Shown: positions 61,518-64,000 of the stretch, in pieces
How positions within the stretch are numbered: the stretch's first letter is position 1
Layout: each line of letters starts with the position of its first letter
Source: Bacteroidales bacterium
GTDB lineage: Bacteria > Bacteroidota > Bacteroidia > Bacteroidales > CAIWKO01
Length of the DNA: 64,000 nt
Direction: 5' to 3'
Assembly (NCBI GenBank): GCA_023228145.1
Contig: JALOBU010000010.1
Location: forward strand, 1-64,000
Translations under genes and position numbers: made by a program
The notes under the pieces: generated by a model
Told to the model about the DNA's origin: nothing
Seen by the model: the letters and a program-made list of their open reading frames with translations, nothing else
Databases searched by the model: none

Positions 61518-62230
61518 ACAAAACCTTAAAAACCACATTGTGGGTTGCAGTTTTTGCCATTGCTATGGGTTATCTCGAAAGCGCCGTGGTGGTATATATC
61601 CGCACCTTGTATTATCCCGAAGGTTTTGCTTTTCCGATGAAAGTCATCAGCAACGAAATAATGTTCACCGAATTTTTTCGTGAAGCTGCCACCATGCTCA
61701 TGCTCTTAGGAATTGGTTTTATTTCCGGAAAAACGGCCATTGAGCGGTTTGCCTATTTTATTTTTTCGTTTGCGGTTTGGGACATTTTTTACTATGTATT
61801 TCTGTTTGTACTTCTTGGCTGGCCACAAACTTTATTAGCATGGGATGTATTGTTTTTTATTCCGGTAACATGGGTAGGCCCTGTGCTGGCGCCGGTGATA
61901 AATTCGCTGATGATGATATTGCTGGCTGCTCTCATTTTATTTTTTTCAGGGAGAAATAAAAAAGTTAAAATAAATGTATGGATATGGCTGCTTCTTGTTG
62001 TGGGCTCACTTATTGTGATTGTTGCGTATACAATGGATTATGCGGGTTTTATGTTGAAGGAATTTTCGTTATTGAAAATTATGGGCATAGGTAATACCGA
62101 ACAAGTGATGGCTTATGCCACAAAATACATTCCTGTAAAATTTAACTGGTGGGTTTTTGCCGCCGGCGCCCTGATGCATTTTACTGCGATAGGATTATTG
62201 ATAAGAGAAAACAGGAGTAAAAAGGACTGA
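61514..62230 (+). CDS. Membrane protein of a YLESAVVVY family
   Basis: The 238-residue protein has about seven transmembrane helices and begins with GYLESAVVVYIRTLYYPEGF (about 16-35), a motif I associate with a widespread but uncharacterised bacterial membrane family. The motif VWDIFYYVFLFVLLGWPQTL follows in the middle. It is the last gene of the DUF4173-LRR run. It converges with the glutaredoxin-like gene with 9 nt between. Confidence 0.7.
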   Translation: MNKTLKTTLWVAVFAIAMGYLESAVVVYIRTLYYPEGFAFPMKVISNEIMFTEFFREAATMLMLLGIGFISGKTAIERFAYFIFSFAVWDIFYYVFLFVLLGWPQTLLAWDVLFFIPVTWVGPVLAPVINSLMMILLAALILFFSGRNKKVKINVWIWLLLVVGSLIVIVAYTMDYAGFMLKEFSLLKIMGIGNTEQVMAYATKYIPVKFNWWVFAAGALMHFTAIGLLIRENRSKKD

Positions 62231-62239
62231 AAATCCTAT

Positions 62240-62638
62240 TTATTTTTTTCTCAATATAAAATCTTTAAGTGCATTGGCAAACTCCCAGTGATTGGCAATG
62301 TAGAAAAAAAGTTTGTCGTCAATTTCGAGTACGGGATATTTTACCCCATAACTTATTCCGGGTTTGGGCAGTGCTTTAAAAATCTTTGCATCTAAAATAT
62401 GTGATAAAGAATCGTTTAAAATGATTTTCTGATAGGGGATAGTATCTTTATCAAGTACATTCATAACTGTTTCGCAACGGCCACACCCCGGTTTTGAATA
62501 AACGGTGATTGTATGAATTCCGTTAACAAAACATGATGTGTCGAAAAACTGGTAAGCCATTTTATTGGAGTCAATCACCTGTGCCACGTTGAATAATGAA
62601 TACAAGAAGCCAAAAGTAAACAGGAAAGACGTTTTCAT
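62240..62638 (-). CDS. Exported glutaredoxin-like thiol protein
   Basis: The 132-residue protein has a signal peptide (cleavage near FNVAQ) and a glutaredoxin-like fold with active site CGRC in YSKPGCGRCETVMNVL. A cis-Pro equivalent lies in GVKYPVLEIDDKLFF. The export signal suggests periplasmic thiol chemistry. A minus-strand TAAATTTG box lies at 62664-62657, 19 nt upstream of the ATG. Confidence 0.85.
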   Translation of the reverse strand: MKTSFLFTFGFLYSLFNVAQVIDSNKMAYQFFDTSCFVNGIHTITVYSKPGCGRCETVMNVLDKDTIPYQKIILNDSLSHILDAKIFKALPKPGISYGVKYPVLEIDDKLFFYIANHWEFANALKDFILRKK

Positions 62639-62656
62639 TTAATTAGTTTTAAAATA

Positions 62657-62664
62657 CAAATTTA
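62657..62664 (-). promoter_or_regulatory. -7 element of the glutaredoxin-like gene
   Basis: Minus strand TAAATTTG matches TAnnTTTG, 18 nt before the start codon. No clear -33 element is seen. Confidence 0.45.
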
Positions 62665-62855
62665 AGAAACGTAAGGAACTTTTAACCAGTGTGTCTGTTT
62701 TTTGATTTTATAAAAAGCATATCAATAGTTTCCTAAATTATATTTATCAATTATTATTATTTAATCTAAATGATTTCAAAACGGAATTTAAATTAGTAAT
62801 GGTAAAGCATACCAAAAGCTTAAAAGCCCTTAAACAAACTGTTTTAAAAGAATTG

Positions 62856-62863
62856 TATTTTTG
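62856..62863 (+). promoter_or_regulatory. -7 element of the PHP phosphatase gene
   Basis: TATTTTTG lies 6 nt before the ATG at 62870, so transcription may begin at or just before the start codon (leaderless or near-leaderless). No clear -33 element. Confidence 0.5.
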
Positions 62864-62869
62864 TACTCA

Positions 62870-63709
62870 ATGATAACAACAAATTACCACACCCACACGT
62901 ATTTTTGCGATGGCAGCGCTGAGCCGGGAAAATATGTGCTTGAAGCCATTCACAGAGAATTAACATCTTTAGGTTTCAGCGCCCATGCACCCTTGCCTTT
63001 TCAAACAACGTGGAATCTGGCAGAAGCCAATCTGGGACCATATTGCGGGGAGATTAACCGGCTAAAACAAAAATACAAAGAGCAAATAGAAATTTACCTT
63101 TCTTTAGAAATTGATTATATCCCGGGAGTTTCACAAAGTTTTGATTTGTATTCAAAAAACTATAATCTTGATTATACCTTAGGTGCCGTTCACCTGGTTA
63201 AAAGTCCCGAAAGCAAGGAAATATGGTTTATTGACGGGCCGGCAAGTAATTATGATAATGGGTTGAAAAAAATCTTTAAAAACGATATTCAACAAGCCGT
63301 TGCAGCATATTACACCCAGCTGAACGAAATGATAATTACGCAAAAGCCCGATATCATTGCACATTTCGATAAAATTAAAATGAACAACCGCGGCAGGTTT
63401 TTCGGCGAAAACGATGCGTGGTATAAAAAACTGCTGTCTCAAACAATTGAAATAATTGCTCAGAGCGGCTGCATGGTTGAAGTAAATACAAGAGGAATTT
63501 ATACGGGCAAATGTGATTCGCTGTATCCGGGAATTGAAGCGCTGAAACAGTGTTTTGATTTAAAAATTCCTGTAACAATAAGTTCCGACGCGCACAAACC
63601 CACAGATATAAATTCTTATTTTGAAGAAACTGAAATGGTTTTAAAAAGAATTGGTTTTCAAAATATCCGAATTTTAAAAGACGGTCAATGGGTGGATAAA
63701 GCAATTTGA
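62870..63709 (+). CDS. Histidinol-phosphatase-like PHP family protein
   Basis: About 279 residues. The PHP metal ligands are visible: NYHTHTYFCDGS at the N-terminus, GFSAHAP, LSLEIDY, IIAHFDKIK and ISSDAHKP at the C-terminus. The HisK-type phosphatases remove phosphate from histidinol-phosphate in histidine synthesis. No other his genes are near, so a different phosphoester substrate is possible. The ATG at 62870 is preferred to the TTG at 62861. Confidence 0.9.
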   Translation: MITTNYHTHTYFCDGSAEPGKYVLEAIHRELTSLGFSAHAPLPFQTTWNLAEANLGPYCGEINRLKQKYKEQIEIYLSLEIDYIPGVSQSFDLYSKNYNLDYTLGAVHLVKSPESKEIWFIDGPASNYDNGLKKIFKNDIQQAVAAYYTQLNEMIITQKPDIIAHFDKIKMNNRGRFFGENDAWYKKLLSQTIEIIAQSGCMVEVNTRGIYTGKCDSLYPGIEALKQCFDLKIPVTISSDAHKPTDINSYFEETEMVLKRIGFQNIRILKDGQWVDKAI

Positions 63710-63783
63710 AAAATCAGAACAATCTGATTGTAATATGTTATAAAATCAGATTATTTAGACACAAAAAATTTTACCACAAAACA

Positions 63784-64000
63784 CAAACGCCTACTACCAA
63801 CGCAAATGGATTGGTAAGTATTGAAATATGCGGAGGCGCAGGTTTTGATACCATCAATTGGGCAAATGGACCTTATTTTATTGAAATAAAAAAAGCAGTA
63901 GTACCACCATTAACAACTTATACCATTACAGGCACAAGTCAATTATTAAGCGTTCCTTATGCTTTACACGCAAAAACTGCTGAAACAGTTTCTGATGGAA
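63784..64000 (+). pseudogene. 5'-truncated secreted cell-surface protein fragment, runs off the window
   Basis: The frame reads TQTPTTNANGLVSIEI, then INWANGPYFIEI, YTITGTSQLLSVPYALHAKT and AETVSDG. This matches the N-terminal domain of a common Bacteroidota family of surface/tail-fibre-like proteins. Members normally have a signal peptide and about 50-60 residues before this point. Here no ATG precedes it and the upstream frame is unrelated, so the 5' end seems to be missing. The 3' part lies beyond the window. A start at an unusual codon cannot be ruled out. Confidence 0.6.

Overview
The window is about 64 kb of AT-rich chromosome from a member of the Bacteroidota, most likely an uncultured anaerobic Bacteroidia-like lineage. 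Evidence for the phylum is consistent. There are type IX secretion (T9SS) cargo proteins with both type A and type B C-terminal sorting domains and a T9SS plug protein (DUF5103). The DUF4271-hemD-rnpA-yidD-S41 protease cluster is present. Several promoters fit the Bacteroidota pattern TTTG, 19-22 nt, TAnnTTTG, and Shine-Dalgarno sequences are weak. Pta/AckA and an energy-converting hydrogenase-related complex suggest a fermentative or anaerobic lifestyle (inference).

Layout. 1-5 kb is an accessory region. It holds a truncated type IIG (Eco57I-like) restriction-methylase gene carrying an in-frame REP-associated Y1 transposase-like domain, tRNA-Glu(CUC), two large imperfect palindromes, an unknown secreted protein, a small secreted protein split by a stop codon, and initiator tRNA-fMet. 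5.2-12.4 kb is a six-gene operon for a group-4-hydrogenase/complex-I-like membrane complex whose catalytic subunit lacks the Ni-binding cysteines (Ehr type, not a hydrogenase). 12.4-16 kb has a gingipain-like cysteine protease with a T9SS tail and the T9SS plug protein. 16-19.4 kb encodes GatE-GatD, an archaeal-type Glu-tRNA(Gln) amidotransferase. 19.4-29.1 kb has an OmpA-like protein, a metal-binding-like protein, a tandem pair of coiled-coil membrane proteins, ComF and two large T9SS cargo proteins.

29.3-40.6 kb carries a three-domain SDR/4Fe-4S/CDGSH fusion, MsrB, a TonB-C-like protein and a lipoprotein. It continues with a cdd-chaN-rlpA-nitroreductase operon, an O-antigen-ligase-like protein, an S41 protease, YidD, RnpA, HemD and DUF4271. 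40.8-47.5 kb has Pta, AckA, a prenyl synthase, RodA and PBP2. 47.6-54.4 kb is a TetR-TolC-HlyD-ABC-ABC-permease-permease efflux operon arranged like cecR-ybhGFSR, with a palindromic operator over its promoter. 54.4-64 kb has a GH2 beta-mannosidase-like protein that lacks both catalytic glutamates, a membrane-protein/winged-helix/DUF4173-LRR cluster, a glutaredoxin-like protein, a PHP phosphatase and a 5'-truncated cell-surface gene running off the end.

The most notable items are: the transposase-like domain with its own REP-like palindromes inside the restriction-methylase gene; the 3.0-3.4 kb palindromes; the Ehr complex; GatDE in a bacterium; the SDR-ferredoxin-CDGSH fusion; the GH2 pseudoenzyme; and the DUF4173-LRR receptor-like cluster. 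No CRISPR array, rRNA, integrase or complete insertion sequence was seen.
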